Assembly: GCA_964568045.1 (NCBI GenBank)
Contig: CAZMOL010000070.1
Span: forward strand, 1-7,810
DNA length: 7,810 nt
Direction of reading: 5' to 3'
Origin: CAZDDA01 sp964568045
GTDB taxonomy: Bacteria; Bipolaricaulota; Bipolaricaulia; UBA7950; UBA9294
The translations under genes and the position numbers were made by a program. Positions within the stretch are counted from its first letter, which is position 1, and each line of letters starts with the position of its first letter. The notes under the pieces are model-generated. The model saw only the letters and a program-made list of their open reading frames with translations, made no database searches and was not told the origin of the DNA. Positions 1 to 6,721 of the stretch are shown one piece after another.

Positions 1-128
1 GGGGAGGGGGGGCCGGCGCCGATCTTGGTCGCCTGCCAGCCGTTGGTCGGTCGGATGACCAGGCGATGCTTGCCCCAATAGGTCATGTCCGGGCTCTCGG
101 AGTAGTAGATTTCTCCAAACGGCGTGTG
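1..128 (-). pseudogene. GH130-family glycoside phosphorylase, internal fragment
   Basis: Reading the minus strand from about base 128 down to base 1 gives one uninterrupted frame with GEIYYSESPDMTYWGKHR followed by GWQATKIGAGPP. These strings resemble the middle of GH130 enzymes (beta-1,4-mannosyl or manno-oligosaccharide phosphorylases), which typically read SPD..-WG-HR followed by GW..TKIGAGPPP. The family cleaves beta-mannosides with inorganic phosphate in the cytoplasm; the exact substrate cannot be told from about 40 residues. The C-terminal part lies beyond base 1. The N-terminal part is missing because the sequence switches at about 120-131 into a GH1 gene on the opposite strand. No start codon or ribosome site is present. 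It is too short for routine gene callers, so it would easily be missed. Family assignment is from memory of the motifs. Confidence 0.7.
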
Positions 129-131
129 CTC
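120..131. other. Head-to-head junction of two truncated glycosidase genes
   Basis: GH130-like coding sequence on the minus strand stays convincing up to HTPFG (about base 128). GH1-like coding sequence on the plus strand starts being convincing at ARVVARRLGDRV (codons from 128). The GH1 codons just before this do not give the expected F..YA lead-in. Neither gene has its N-terminal half, and there is no intergenic DNA, inverted repeat or transposase between them. This is seen directly. Whether it is a natural inversion/deletion or an inverted chimera from whole-genome amplification or assembly is not decidable here. Confidence 0.65.
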
Positions 132-1037
132 GCGTCGTGGCCCGAAGGCTCGGAGATCGCGTCAAGCACTGGATAACGCTGAACGAGCCTTTTGTCAGTG
201 CGTTCGTTGGCCATCGCGAAGGGCGCCACGCACCCGGCCATCGGAGAGAGGAAGAGGCGCTGGCCGCTGGCCGCTGCCCATCACCTGCTTCTTGCACACG
301 GGCAAAGCGTGCCCGCCCTGCGGCAACACGTGGCAGATGGGCACGTTGGAATCGCACTGAACCTTTTCCCCGTGCATTTCGCGTCTTCGAGCGATCACGA
401 CCGGCTGGCTGCCGAGAGACTTGATGGGATCCTGAATCGAACATTCCTCGACCCGCTCATCGGTCGAGGGTATCCGACCATAGTTCCCTATGATCGCAGT
501 GTGTTGGAAGCGTTCGTTCGTGAGGGCGATCTCAATCAAATTGCCGTTCCGCTCGACTTCCTCGGCGTGAACTACTACTTTCGCCGCGTTGTGCGAAGCA
601 ATGCGATTCCCGAAGCTGAAAACGCACCGCAAACGATCGGACTCAGGAATGAGACAACCCAGATGGGATGGGAAGTATACCCCGAGGGCCTGTTCGAGGT
701 GTTCGGTCGTCTCGGGGCGGAGTATCCATTCTCAGCCTACTACATCACGGAGAACGGTGCTGCGTATCCGGATTCCGTCAACGGCGAAGGTCGCGTGCAG
801 GCCCACGAGCGCGTCTCGTACCTCCGCCGCCACCTCGCACAGGTCGCGCGAATCGTCGACGCCGGGATTCCCCTCCGCGGCTACTTCGTCTGGTCGCTCC
901 TCGACAACTTCGAGTGGTCCTACGGCCTGCAGAAGCGCTTTGGCCTGATCTACGTAGACTTTGAGACTGGAAAGCGCTTCCCAAAGGCAAGCTTCGATTG
1001 GTACAAGGATACGATCGCACAGCACACCGTCCATTAA
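128..1037 (+). pseudogene. GH1 beta-glucosidase, 5'-truncated and frameshifted
   Basis: This is a glycoside hydrolase family 1 enzyme (retaining beta-glucosidase/beta-galactosidase, cytoplasmic, hydrolysing beta-linked disaccharides or aryl glucosides). Frame 2 gives ARVVARRLGDRVKHWITLNEP, then HAPG; the acid/base Glu of TLNEP is codon 185-187. Frame 3 continues with AAAHHLLLAHGQ, GILNRTFLDPLIGRGYP, LDFLGVNYYFRR, the nucleophile motif YITENGAAY (Glu codon 750-752), then GYFVWSLLDNFEWSYG and RFGLIYVDFETG, ending at TAA 1035-1037. The switch from frame 2 to frame 3 falls exactly on a 7-bp tandem duplication (262-275); removing one copy restores EEALAAAHHLLLAHG. About 300 of the usual 440-450 residues remain, so roughly the first 140, including the start, are absent. 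Both catalytic glutamates survive, but as read the gene cannot make a normal enzyme. A sequencing or assembly error is an alternative to true decay. Confidence 0.88.
262..275 (+). repeat. 7-bp tandem duplication causing the GH1 frameshift
   Basis: GGCCGCT occurs twice in perfect tandem (262-268 and 269-275). Seven bases shift the reading frame by one, which matches the change from frame 2 (upstream, TLNEP) to frame 3 (downstream, AHHLLLAHG). Deleting one unit gives a seamless GH1 sequence, so this is the most economical site for the frameshift. Confidence 0.75.
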
Positions 1038-1146
1038 AAGCTATTCTGACAGCTTGACGAGAGCTCCTCTTCACCGAACACCTCCCCCCACTGTCCACGG
1101 ACATTTCTTCTTCGGGAAGCACGTATGCTGCAGTAACCTGTTATTT

Positions 1147-1175
1147 TTGCCACTCATCGACTCACGAAGTATGAT
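1147..1175 (+). promoter_or_regulatory. sigma70-type promoter of the ABC exporter operon
   Basis: TTGCCA at 1147-1152 and TATGAT at 1170-1175 are separated by exactly 17 bases and fit the sigma70 consensus at four and five of six positions. Transcription would begin near 1182, giving a leader of about 22 bases that contains only the ribosome site of the ATPase gene. The box lies in the 166-bp gap after GH1, so the exporter genes need not depend on read-through. In the rest of that gap (1038-1146) I see no gene. The only structure is a weak 5-bp dyad (AAGCT...AGCTT, 1038-1055) without a T-run. Confidence 0.6.
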
Positions 1176-1191
1176 TCCGAGAACGCTTGGC

Positions 1192-1197
1192 AGGTGA
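1192..1197 (+). promoter_or_regulatory. Shine-Dalgarno site of the ABC ATPase gene
   Basis: AGGTGA lies six bases before ATG 1204. It supports that start over the internal ATG nine codons in, which has no comparable purine-rich site in front. Confidence 0.7.
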
Positions 1198-1203
1198 GAC
1201 AAA

Positions 1204-2133
1204 ATGACCGAAACAAACGGAACGTTAATGCGGGTGTCCGATCTCAGGAAGCACTACGGCGAGGTGCGCGCCGTTGATGGAATCTCATTCACGGTTCCAC
1301 GAGCGAGCGTGTTCACCATCCTCGGTCCGAACGGCGCCGGCAAGACAACCACCCTGGAGCTCCTCGAGGGGATCCGCGAACCAGACGCCGGCGAGATCGA
1401 GGTGTTCGGGGCGCGCCTGCGGCGTGTCGATCGCGCCACCAAAGAGCGAATGGGCGTGCTCCTCCAAGACGGCAACTTCGAGCCGTACTTGAGAGTCAAA
1501 GAAGTGGTGCAGCTATTTGCGGCTTTTTTCCCAAAGGCATTGCCTATCGATGAAGTCCTTTCCAGAGTTGCACTTAAGGACAAGGCCAACGCCATGACCA
1601 AGACCCTCTCCGGCGGCCAGAAGCAGCGCCTGGCAGTCGGCGTCGCTTTGGTCAATGATCCCGAATTGATCTTCCTCGACGAGCCAACAACCGGCCTTGA
1701 TCCCCAGGCCCGTCGCAACATGTGGTCAATCGTGACCGATCTCAAAGGGCAGGGTAAAACGATCATCCTCACCACCCACTACATGGAGGAGGCGGAAGCC
1801 CTTTCGGATTACGTGTGCATCATGGATTATGGGGTAATCATTGCGGAAGGGTCGCCGCGAGAGCTCGCCGCTGGCCTGGGCCAGGAGACGATTATCGAGT
1901 TTTCCGCCCCCACACTGGAGGAAGAGCACGTCACGCAGCTTGCAGGCTACGGGGTGGCAGCACGGACCGACGGTGAGATCGTCACCCTGGAAACCGAAGA
2001 CCTCGTTCGCACGATGGAGGAGCTTCTTTCCTGGTCCCGGAAGCGCCAGGTGCCGCTCAAGAACATGGCTGTTCGGCAGCCGAACCTGGAGGATGTCTTT
2101 CTGTCGCTCACCGGGAGGAGGCTGCGGGAGTGA
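1204..2133 (+). CDS. ABC exporter ATP-binding protein (CcmA/DrrA type)
   Basis: This is the nucleotide-binding subunit (309 aa) of an ABC-2-type exporter; it would drive export by hydrolysing ATP at the inner face of the membrane. All core motifs are intact: Walker A GPNGAGKT (residues 41-48), Q-loop Gln88 in VLLQDGNF, signature LSGGQ (135-139), Walker B LIFLDE (155-160), D-loop GLDP and switch His192 in TTHYMEEA. Residues from about 225 on form the C-terminal extension usual in this group, ending in QPNLEDVFLSLTGR, a typical tail of drug/antibiotic exporter ATPases. Its stop overlaps the GTG start of the first permease by four bases, so the three genes form one coupled operon with their own promoter. 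The family includes drug, lipid, bacteriocin, sodium and haem exporters. The substrate cannot be read from the sequence, so no gene symbol is given. Confidence 0.95.
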   Translation: MTETNGTLMRVSDLRKHYGEVRAVDGISFTVPRASVFTILGPNGAGKTTTLELLEGIREPDAGEIEVFGARLRRVDRATKERMGVLLQDGNFEPYLRVKEVVQLFAAFFPKALPIDEVLSRVALKDKANAMTKTLSGGQKQRLAVGVALVNDPELIFLDEPTTGLDPQARRNMWSIVTDLKGQGKTIILTTHYMEEAEALSDYVCIMDYGVIIAEGSPRELAAGLGQETIIEFSAPTLEEEHVTQLAGYGVAARTDGEIVTLETEDLVRTMEELLSWSRKRQVPLKNMAVRQPNLEDVFLSLTGRRLRE

Positions 2134-3368
2134 CCGGAATCCTCCTTGTCGCTAGGTCGCATCTGTTCACCGCGTTCCGTGAACGAATCACGCTGTTCTG
2201 GGTTCTCGTCTTTCCCATCTTCATCTTCACTATCCTCACGTTGATCTTCGGTCGCATCGGCCAAGAAGGCGAGATCAACTTCTCGATCGGCCTGGCTAAC
2301 CTCGATACCGAATCGACGGCGGCGTGGGAGTTCGGCGAGATGATAGAAGACCTGTTCGAGGAGCTGGGCACGCCCCAGATCGAGGGAAAGGAGCCGCTGT
2401 TCACGCTGTTCCAACCGGAAGGCGGAGAGGATCTCGAGGCGTTCGTTACCCGTGAACAGGAGGCGCTTCGACGCGGACAACGTGCTGCGGTGATCGTGAT
2501 CCCGGCGGGTTTCAGCCGACGGATTGAACAAGGGTTTGCACCGGCAGGTTTTTCCGCTGATTCCCCCGCCTCCACAGGCGAAACTCCACAGAGCGCTCTG
2601 TCCATCTACTACAGCGAAGGGAATCCGTCCTCCGAGATCGCAACGGGGATCATTGAACAGATTCTTGCCGGCGTCGATCGCGAGATCCTCAAGCGAACCG
2701 GGCGCTTCGACGAGGAGGCGGCCGTGCCGGCTGAAACAGTGTGGGTCGGAGAAGCCTCGGAGATTCGCTACGTGGATTTCCTCCTTCCCGGCGTCATCCT
2801 GATGGGATTCTTCACCAGCTGCCTATTTGGAATTCCTGGCGCCATCCTGTTCTCCCGCGATCAGAAGATTTTGCGACGCTACTGGGTCACTCCCCTGTCC
2901 GTGCCCCGTTACTTGGCCGGCCTCTCCATCGGGCACATCGTCGTGGGACTCATTCAGTGTGTCTTGTTGATCCTGCTCGGCAAGTACGGATTCGGCGCGT
3001 CGGTCTCCTTCGTGGCGCTCCAGCCGGTGGCCTTCCTGCTGCTGGCACAGATCACCTTTATGGCGTTCGGCTTTTTGATCGCCTCTGTAGCAAGAACTGC
3101 CAACTCCGGAATGGCGATCGCGAACGTCCTCAACATGCCGATGATGTTTCTAAGCGGCCTGTTCTTTCCGGTGGCCGGACTCCCCCTCTTCCTCAAGGCG
3201 ATCGTCTACGCCAACCCGGTCAGCTACTTGGCGGAAGGGTTGCGAACGAGCCTGCGGGTCGAAGCCGGAATCTTCTCCACTCCGCTTGTCGTTGGAGTCC
3301 CACTTGCCTGGATTGCGTTGTCGATCGGGGTGGCTTCACGAAAACTCCGCTGGGACGTGGAACGATGA
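2130..3368 (+). CDS. ABC-2 type permease, first subunit
   Basis: This is a membrane subunit (412 aa) of the exporter powered by the upstream ATPase. The layout is the ABC-2 pattern: a cytoplasmic N-terminus, one membrane helix at about 21-41, a long polar extracytoplasmic region of about 175 residues (42-215), then a block of five hydrophobic helices at roughly 217-242, 262-284, 293-318, 328-350 and 384-403. The motif LPGVILMG opens the second helix. FSRDQKILRRYWVTPLSVPRY is the cytoplasmic coupling region seen in the family (KER-K-L-R-VTP type), and MFLSGLFFPV lies in helix five. Start is GTG 2130, overlapping the ATPase stop as GTGA, with GGGAGGAGG shortly upstream. The stop overlaps the ATG of the second permease as ATGA. 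Residues 136-155 (FAPAGFSADSPASTG) look like a flexible low-complexity insert in the outer domain. Function as an exporter subunit is well supported; the substrate is unknown. Confidence 0.9.
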   Translation: MTGILLVARSHLFTAFRERITLFWVLVFPIFIFTILTLIFGRIGQEGEINFSIGLANLDTESTAAWEFGEMIEDLFEELGTPQIEGKEPLFTLFQPEGGEDLEAFVTREQEALRRGQRAAVIVIPAGFSRRIEQGFAPAGFSADSPASTGETPQSALSIYYSEGNPSSEIATGIIEQILAGVDREILKRTGRFDEEAAVPAETVWVGEASEIRYVDFLLPGVILMGFFTSCLFGIPGAILFSRDQKILRRYWVTPLSVPRYLAGLSIGHIVVGLIQCVLLILLGKYGFGASVSFVALQPVAFLLLAQITFMAFGFLIASVARTANSGMAIANVLNMPMMFLSGLFFPVAGLPLFLKAIVYANPVSYLAEGLRTSLRVEAGIFSTPLVVGVPLAWIALSIGVASRKLRWDVER

Positions 3369-4435
3369 ACGCCTTTCGAGCGCTACTTGGTACTGAATTG
3401 AGGGTCTTTGTGCGGGATAAAACCACCCTGTTTTTCACCTTTCTCTTTCCCCTGATCTTCATCCTCATCTTCGGATTTCTCATGGGCGGCATGGGCGAGG
3501 AAGAACAGGCAAGCCTGGGAGTGATCGTTACTCCTGATGCGGACGCCACGGCGCTGGAGATGGTGTTGACCGAAACAGGTCTAGAAGAGATCACGCGCTA
3601 TGACACAACCGAAGCGCTCGAAGAGGCGGTATCCAAGCGCAAGGTGGATTTTGGCTTGATCTGGAATGGCGAGCGTCTGCAATTCGTCTACGATCCGAGC
3701 AGAGTGCAGGAGAACTACGCGTTCGAACAGATCGCGCAGGGTGTGTCGGCCGACTTCAATCTTCGTTATCAAGGCCTCTCTCCGATTCTGGATGTGGAGA
3801 TGATTCACGTCGGCACCGAGGCAGCAACGGATTGGTTCAACGTGATGGTCCCCGGAATCATTGCCTTCTCCATCCTGTCCGCGGGGTTGCTTGCTGTCTC
3901 TGGGCACATCACCGCGATGAAGGAGCGCAAGATCCTCGATCGGATGATCGTGACCCCGATGCCACCCTTGGCGCTGCTTTCCGCCGTGATCACCGTCCGT
4001 CTGGCCGTCGTGTATGTTTCGACGTTGATCACTCTGTTTGTCAGCATCGGGGTGTTCGGGCTCACGTTCACTATCGATTGGTTCCGTTACACGGTCTTCG
4101 TTGCCTGCTCAACGCTTGGGATGATGGGATTCGGCACGCTGATCGCCATGGTGGTCCGGCGGCCATCGAGCGCAGCCAACATCGCCAGTGCTCTGTCGAT
4201 GGTGATGATGTTCCTCTCCGGAATATACTTCCCGATCGAATTCATGCCAGGCTTCTTGCGCGCGATCAGCAAGGCGCTGCCGCTTACCTACATGGCCGAG
4301 GCGATGCGTTTTGCTACAGGCGTTGCCGATATGTCGATTTTGCGTTTCTGGGCGATCACTCTTGCGCTCGTTGGGATTGCCATCGTCTTGCTTCCCTTCC
4401 TCGCTCGCTATGTGGTGAGCGCCGATCGACGCTAG
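3365..4435 (+). CDS. ABC-2 type permease, second subunit
   Basis: This is a second, distinct ABC-2 permease (356 aa) that probably pairs with the preceding one to form a heterodimeric channel on the shared ATPase. ATG 3365 is chosen because it forms an ATGA overlap with the upstream stop and begins a protein (MNAFRALLGTELRVFVRDKTT) matching the N-terminal cytoplasmic segment of the first subunit in layout. The same frame is open much farther upstream, but that part only shadows the first permease. Helix 1 is at about 21-41 and the outer domain at 42-157, some 60 residues shorter than in its partner. The remaining helices are at about 158-181, 203-228, 239-263, 274-293 and 328-350. The coupling segment MKERKILDRMIVTPMPP, MVPGIIAFS and MMFLSGIYFPIEF are family features. 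Stop TAG 4433-4435 faces the convergent membrane gene across 14 bases. Confidence 0.9.
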   Translation: MNAFRALLGTELRVFVRDKTTLFFTFLFPLIFILIFGFLMGGMGEEEQASLGVIVTPDADATALEMVLTETGLEEITRYDTTEALEEAVSKRKVDFGLIWNGERLQFVYDPSRVQENYAFEQIAQGVSADFNLRYQGLSPILDVEMIHVGTEAATDWFNVMVPGIIAFSILSAGLLAVSGHITAMKERKILDRMIVTPMPPLALLSAVITVRLAVVYVSTLITLFVSIGVFGLTFTIDWFRYTVFVACSTLGMMGFGTLIAMVVRRPSSAANIASALSMVMMFLSGIYFPIEFMPGFLRAISKALPLTYMAEAMRFATGVADMSILRFWAITLALVGIAIVLLPFLARYVVSADRR

Positions 4436-4450
4436 GGTAGACACTGCCCT
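4434..4450. terminator. Short dyad between convergent stops, possible weak terminator
   Basis: AGGGTA GACAC TGCCCT can form a six-pair stem (one T-G wobble) with a five-base loop. It touches the TAG of the exporter operon on one side and the TGA of the convergent gene on the other, where a bidirectional terminator would sit. No T-run follows on either strand, so intrinsic termination is doubtful; the stem could only slow or mark transcript ends. Confidence 0.25.
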
Positions 4451-4914
4451 CATGTCGCAGTAAACAGACGAATCCCGCTCAACGTCAGCGCAAGCACAAC
4501 GACCCCAGCAATCAGTACCCCCACGGTGATCAACGGAAAGGCCCGCTTGGACGGGATCCCGAACAGAAACGCGGCAATCGCGCCAGTCCACGCCCCTGTC
4601 GCAGGCAAAGGAATCGCCACAAGCAGGATCAGGCCGATCGCGCCGTAGCGCTCGATGAGCCAACCCTTTCGCCGCGTTCGCGCAAGGACCCAATCAAGCG
4701 GGCGTTCCAACAAAGACCACCGGCGAGCAATACGCTCCCCCCAACCCAAACCAAGCAGGATTGGGAGCACCGGGAGAAGGTTTCCGGCAATCGCGAGAAA
4801 GAACGCCGCCGCGGGGGAGAACCCGTGGCTGATCGCAAGTGGCAGTCCGCCACGCAGCTCGGCAATCGGTGCCGCCGACACAGCAAGAACGGTAACGGCG
4901 TGTATCGCGGACAT
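4450..4914 (-). CDS. Small multidrug export family membrane protein
   Basis: This is a small integral membrane protein (154 aa) matching the putative small multidrug export family (Pfam Sm_multidrug_ex / COG2426). The family signatures are visible in order: SAAPIAELRGGLPLAI (residues 13-28), GNLLPVLPILL (44-54), ERYGAIGLILLVAIPLP (88-104), then ATGAWTGAIAA. A final hydrophobic segment lies at about 126-149. Hydrophobic stretches at 5-25, 33-56, 90-120 and 126-149 suggest about four membrane passes, with re-entrant loops possible at the GG and GAWTG segments. A basic cytoplasmic loop (RIARRW..RTRRKGW) lies between. The family name implies drug export, but its experimental basis is thin, so transport of a specific compound is not claimed. 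The gene converges on the ABC exporter operon and diverges from cysS. ATG 4914 has no recognisable Shine-Dalgarno site. Confidence 0.85.
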   Translation of the reverse strand: MSAIHAVTVLAVSAAPIAELRGGLPLAISHGFSPAAAFFLAIAGNLLPVLPILLGLGWGERIARRWSLLERPLDWVLARTRRKGWLIERYGAIGLILLVAIPLPATGAWTGAIAAFLFGIPSKRAFPLITVGVLIAGVVVLALTLSGIRLFTAT

Positions 4915-4922
4915 GGATATTC

Positions 4923-4928
4923 AGTGTA
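4923..4928 (-). promoter_or_regulatory. Possible -10 box giving a near-leaderless transcript
   Basis: On the minus strand TACACT lies eight bases before ATG 4914, the distance expected when transcription starts at or next to the start codon. The bases between (GAATATCC) hold no ribosome site. No good -35 box is visible at 16-18 bases, so this is a tentative call. Confidence 0.25.
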
Positions 4929-4941
4929 GCCTGTTGCAGGC
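4929..4941. promoter_or_regulatory. Dyad in the divergent promoter region, candidate operator
   Basis: GCCTG TTG CAGGC is a perfect 5-bp inverted repeat with a three-base centre, between the small export gene and cysS. It lies upstream of the cysS -10 box and just behind the possible -10 box of the minus-strand gene. A repeat this short can occur by chance; no regulator is implied. Confidence 0.2.
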
Positions 4942-4969
4942 CGCTATGGTAGTCTGCTCTCCCTTTTCC

Positions 4970-4975
4970 TATAAT
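4970..4975 (+). promoter_or_regulatory. -10 box of the cysS operon promoter
   Basis: A perfect TATAAT lies 24 bases before ATG 5000, putting the transcript start near 4982, just ahead of the ribosome site. The -35 region is poor (best match ATGGTA, 4946-4951, 18-base spacing), so an activator or upstream contacts may be needed. The leader is too short for a T-box or other riboswitch. Confidence 0.5.
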
Positions 4976-4982
4976 CCAGGGC

Positions 4983-4991
4983 AAAGGAGGT
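4983..4991 (+). promoter_or_regulatory. Strong Shine-Dalgarno site fixing the cysS start
   Basis: AAAGGAGGT is a near-perfect match to the 16S rRNA 3' end and sits eight bases before ATG 5000. The open frame extends upstream to 4655, but this site and the family N-terminus place the start at 5000. Confidence 0.85.
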
Positions 4992-4999
4992 GGGGACCG

Positions 5000-6409
5000 A
5001 TGAGACTCTACAACACCCTCACAAACAGAGAAGAAGCGTTCAAACCGCAAGACGGCAACACCGTGAGGATGTACGTCTGTGGCCCCACCGTATACGATCA
5101 CCTGCATATTGGAAACCTACGGCCGATCATCGTCTTCGACGCGTTGCGCAAGTACATGGAAGTCTTCAAGGGCTGGGAGGTCCTCTACGTCCAGAACATC
5201 ACCGACGTTGATGATAAACTGATCAACCGGGCAAACGAGACGGGCGAGTCGGTGGAGACGATTGCGCAGCGCTACACGAAGGCCTACTTTGACCTACTTG
5301 AGACCCTCGACGCCGAGGAGCCGACGGAGAGCCCGCGTGCCACGCAGCACATCGCTGGGATGATCGAGTTGATTCAGACTCTGGTCGACAAGGGCTACGC
5401 GTACCAGCGTGACGGGGACGTGTACTATCGGGTCTCGGCGTTCAAGGAGTACGGAAAGCTCTCCGGCCGGCACACGGAAGAACTCCAGGCCGGCGCGCGC
5501 ATCGCCGCCTCGGACAGCAAGGAGGATCCGCTCGACTTCACGCTGTGGAAAGCCGCCAAGCCCGACGAACCGAAGTGGGATTCACCATGGGGTGAAGGCA
5601 GGCCCGGTTGGCACACCGAGTGCGTGGTCCTCTCGCGTCAGTACCTCGGTGAGTCACTCGACATCCACGCCGGCGGCAACGACCTTATCTTCCCGCACCA
5701 CGAAAACGAGATTGCCCAAGCCGAGGCAGCAGCCGGAAAACCGTTTTTCCGGTTTTGGCTGCACAACGGGATGCTGACCTTCGAGGGCGAGAAGATGGCT
5801 AAATCCCTGGGCAACTTCGCTTACGCCAAGGACGTGTTGGAGCATTTCGACGGCGAGACGGTGCGCTACTTCTACCTTGCCCGCCACTATCGAAAGCCGC
5901 TCGACTACTCCGAGAAGGGATTGGAGGAAGCGAACAAGGCGCTCGCCCGCATACAGACTCTGATCAATGACGTAGAAGCTGAGCTTGCAGACGGCGAAGA
6001 TGCAGTCCCTGGACCGGACGGCAAAGCGTTCTTGGAAAAGCTGCCCGCGTACCGGGAGCGTTACATCGAAGCGATGGATGACGATCTGAACACCGTCGAT
6101 GCGATCGCGTCCATTCAAGAACTCGTCGCCGAAGCCAATCGCTTCCGTGCCACTGCAGAAGGCCCGGATCGCCTGGCGCTCAAGGAAGCTGTTGCACTCA
6201 TCCGCAAACTGGGGTACCCCTTGGGCCTGTGCCAGAGAGGAGAGCACGCCTTGGCGGGTGTGCCGGACGCACTGATCAAGATTCTGATCGAACTGCGTGC
6301 CGAGCTCCGGGAAAAGAAGGAGTTCGAGCTGGCCGATTCAATCCGCGATCGACTTAGCGAATTGGGAATCACCCTAAAGGACACCGCCCAAGGGACGATC
6401 TGGATGTAA
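5000..6409 (+). CDS. cysS: Cysteinyl-tRNA synthetase
   Basis: This class I aminoacyl-tRNA synthetase (469 aa, close to the usual 460-480) charges tRNA-Cys with cysteine using ATP, in the cytoplasm. The N-terminus MRLYNTLTNREE..VRMYVCGPTVYDHLHIGN is typical. The HIGH-type ATP motif is HIGN (residues 36-39). The KMSKS loop is KMAKS (265-269, in EGEKMAKSLGNF), a common variant. Zinc ligands that select cysteine are present: Cys27, Cys208 (in WHTECVVLS), His233 and Glu237 (in FPHHENE). GGNDLIFPHHENEIAQ is diagnostic of CysRS. The DALR-type helical domain spans about 350-405, and the C-terminal tail (ELADSIRDRLSELGITLKDT) is complete. It opens an operon: the glutaredoxin gene follows after 21 bases on the same strand, then the disulfide reductase. 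Nothing indicates decay. Confidence 0.98.
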   Translation: MRLYNTLTNREEAFKPQDGNTVRMYVCGPTVYDHLHIGNLRPIIVFDALRKYMEVFKGWEVLYVQNITDVDDKLINRANETGESVETIAQRYTKAYFDLLETLDAEEPTESPRATQHIAGMIELIQTLVDKGYAYQRDGDVYYRVSAFKEYGKLSGRHTEELQAGARIAASDSKEDPLDFTLWKAAKPDEPKWDSPWGEGRPGWHTECVVLSRQYLGESLDIHAGGNDLIFPHHENEIAQAEAAAGKPFFRFWLHNGMLTFEGEKMAKSLGNFAYAKDVLEHFDGETVRYFYLARHYRKPLDYSEKGLEEANKALARIQTLINDVEAELADGEDAVPGPDGKAFLEKLPAYRERYIEAMDDDLNTVDAIASIQELVAEANRFRATAEGPDRLALKEAVALIRKLGYPLGLCQRGEHALAGVPDALIKILIELRAELREKKEFELADSIRDRLSELGITLKDTAQGTIWM

Positions 6410-6430
6410 AGCACTACCAAGGAAGCGGGA

Positions 6431-6721
6431 ATGCCCGAAAAACGAGGCAAGGTTGCTGGGACTCACAATACACACCGCCTGATGTTCTATGGTCTGTCCA
6501 CATGCGTGTGGTGCAAGCGCACGCGAAAGTTCCTCGAGGAACACGACGTGGCGCTCGAGTTCGTCTACGTGGACCTGCTGGAGGGCAAGGAAAAAGACGC
6601 CGTGAAAGCCGAAATGTGTCAATACAACCCCAAGGAATCCTTTCCAACACTGGTGATCGACGGCTCGCGCTGCGTCGTCGGCTACAAGCCAAATGAGATC
6701 AAGAAGGCACTGGAGTTATGA
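6431..6721 (+). CDS. Glutaredoxin-like thiol-disulfide oxidoreductase
   Basis: This is a small thioredoxin-fold protein (96 aa) of the glutaredoxin family. The redox motif is STCVWCKR (Cys25 and Cys28) at the start of helix 1, after the strand RLMFYGL. The cis-proline is in SFPTLVI (Pro72), and the usual C-terminal GG is replaced by VVGYKPNEIKKAL. CVWC differs from the classical CPYC and from the CPWC I recall for methanoredoxin, so redox potential and partner may differ. Cys63 and Cys81 are additional. It would reduce protein or low-molecular-weight disulfides in the cytoplasm, taking electrons from glutathione, another thiol, or a dedicated reductase. ATG 6431 follows GGAAGCGGGA; an internal ATG (residue 18) would remove part of the first strand. 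Its stop overlaps the start of the ferredoxin:disulfide reductase as ATGA, which makes that enzyme the likely electron donor (inference). Confidence 0.9.
   Translation: MPEKRGKVAGTHNTHRLMFYGLSTCVWCKRTRKFLEEHDVALEFVYVDLLEGKEKDAVKAEMCQYNPKESFPTLVIDGSRCVVGYKPNEIKKALEL

Noticed and set aside
195..632. Minus-strand open frame of 145 codons opposite the GH1 gene
   Set aside because: The plus strand carries clear GH1 motifs over the same bases, and the antisense product has no recognisable domain and no ribosome site.
1038..1055. AAGCT...AGCTT dyad just after the GH1 stop, as a terminator
   Set aside because: The stem is only five pairs with an eight-base loop, and no T-run follows.
3114..3121. 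GCGATCGC octamer like the cyanobacterial HIP1 repeat
   Set aside because: I noticed only one clear copy, in a coding region rich in GATCG words; it is not evidence for a cyanobacterial origin.
2741..3364. Long in-frame upstream extension of the second permease (about 208 codons)
   Set aside because: It lies wholly inside the first permease in another frame and is rich in Arg, Pro and Gly as shadow frames of GC-rich genes are. The true start at 3365 forms an ATGA overlap and gives a normal ABC-2 N-terminus.
1204..4914. ABC exporter plus small multidrug export gene as a new resistance island
   Set aside because: Both belong to common families. They are convergent, not co-transcribed, and nothing in the window (biosynthetic, immunity or mobile genes) ties them to a defined toxin or drug.
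4655..4999. In-frame upstream extension of cysS by about 115 codons
   Set aside because: It runs antisense to the small multidrug export gene and shows no protein family features. The perfect ribosome site and the family N-terminus place the start at 5000.
4915..4999. T-box or other riboswitch in front of cysS
   Set aside because: The expected leader is under 20 bases and the whole intergenic gap is 85 bases, too short for a T-box, and no specifier or antiterminator structure is visible.
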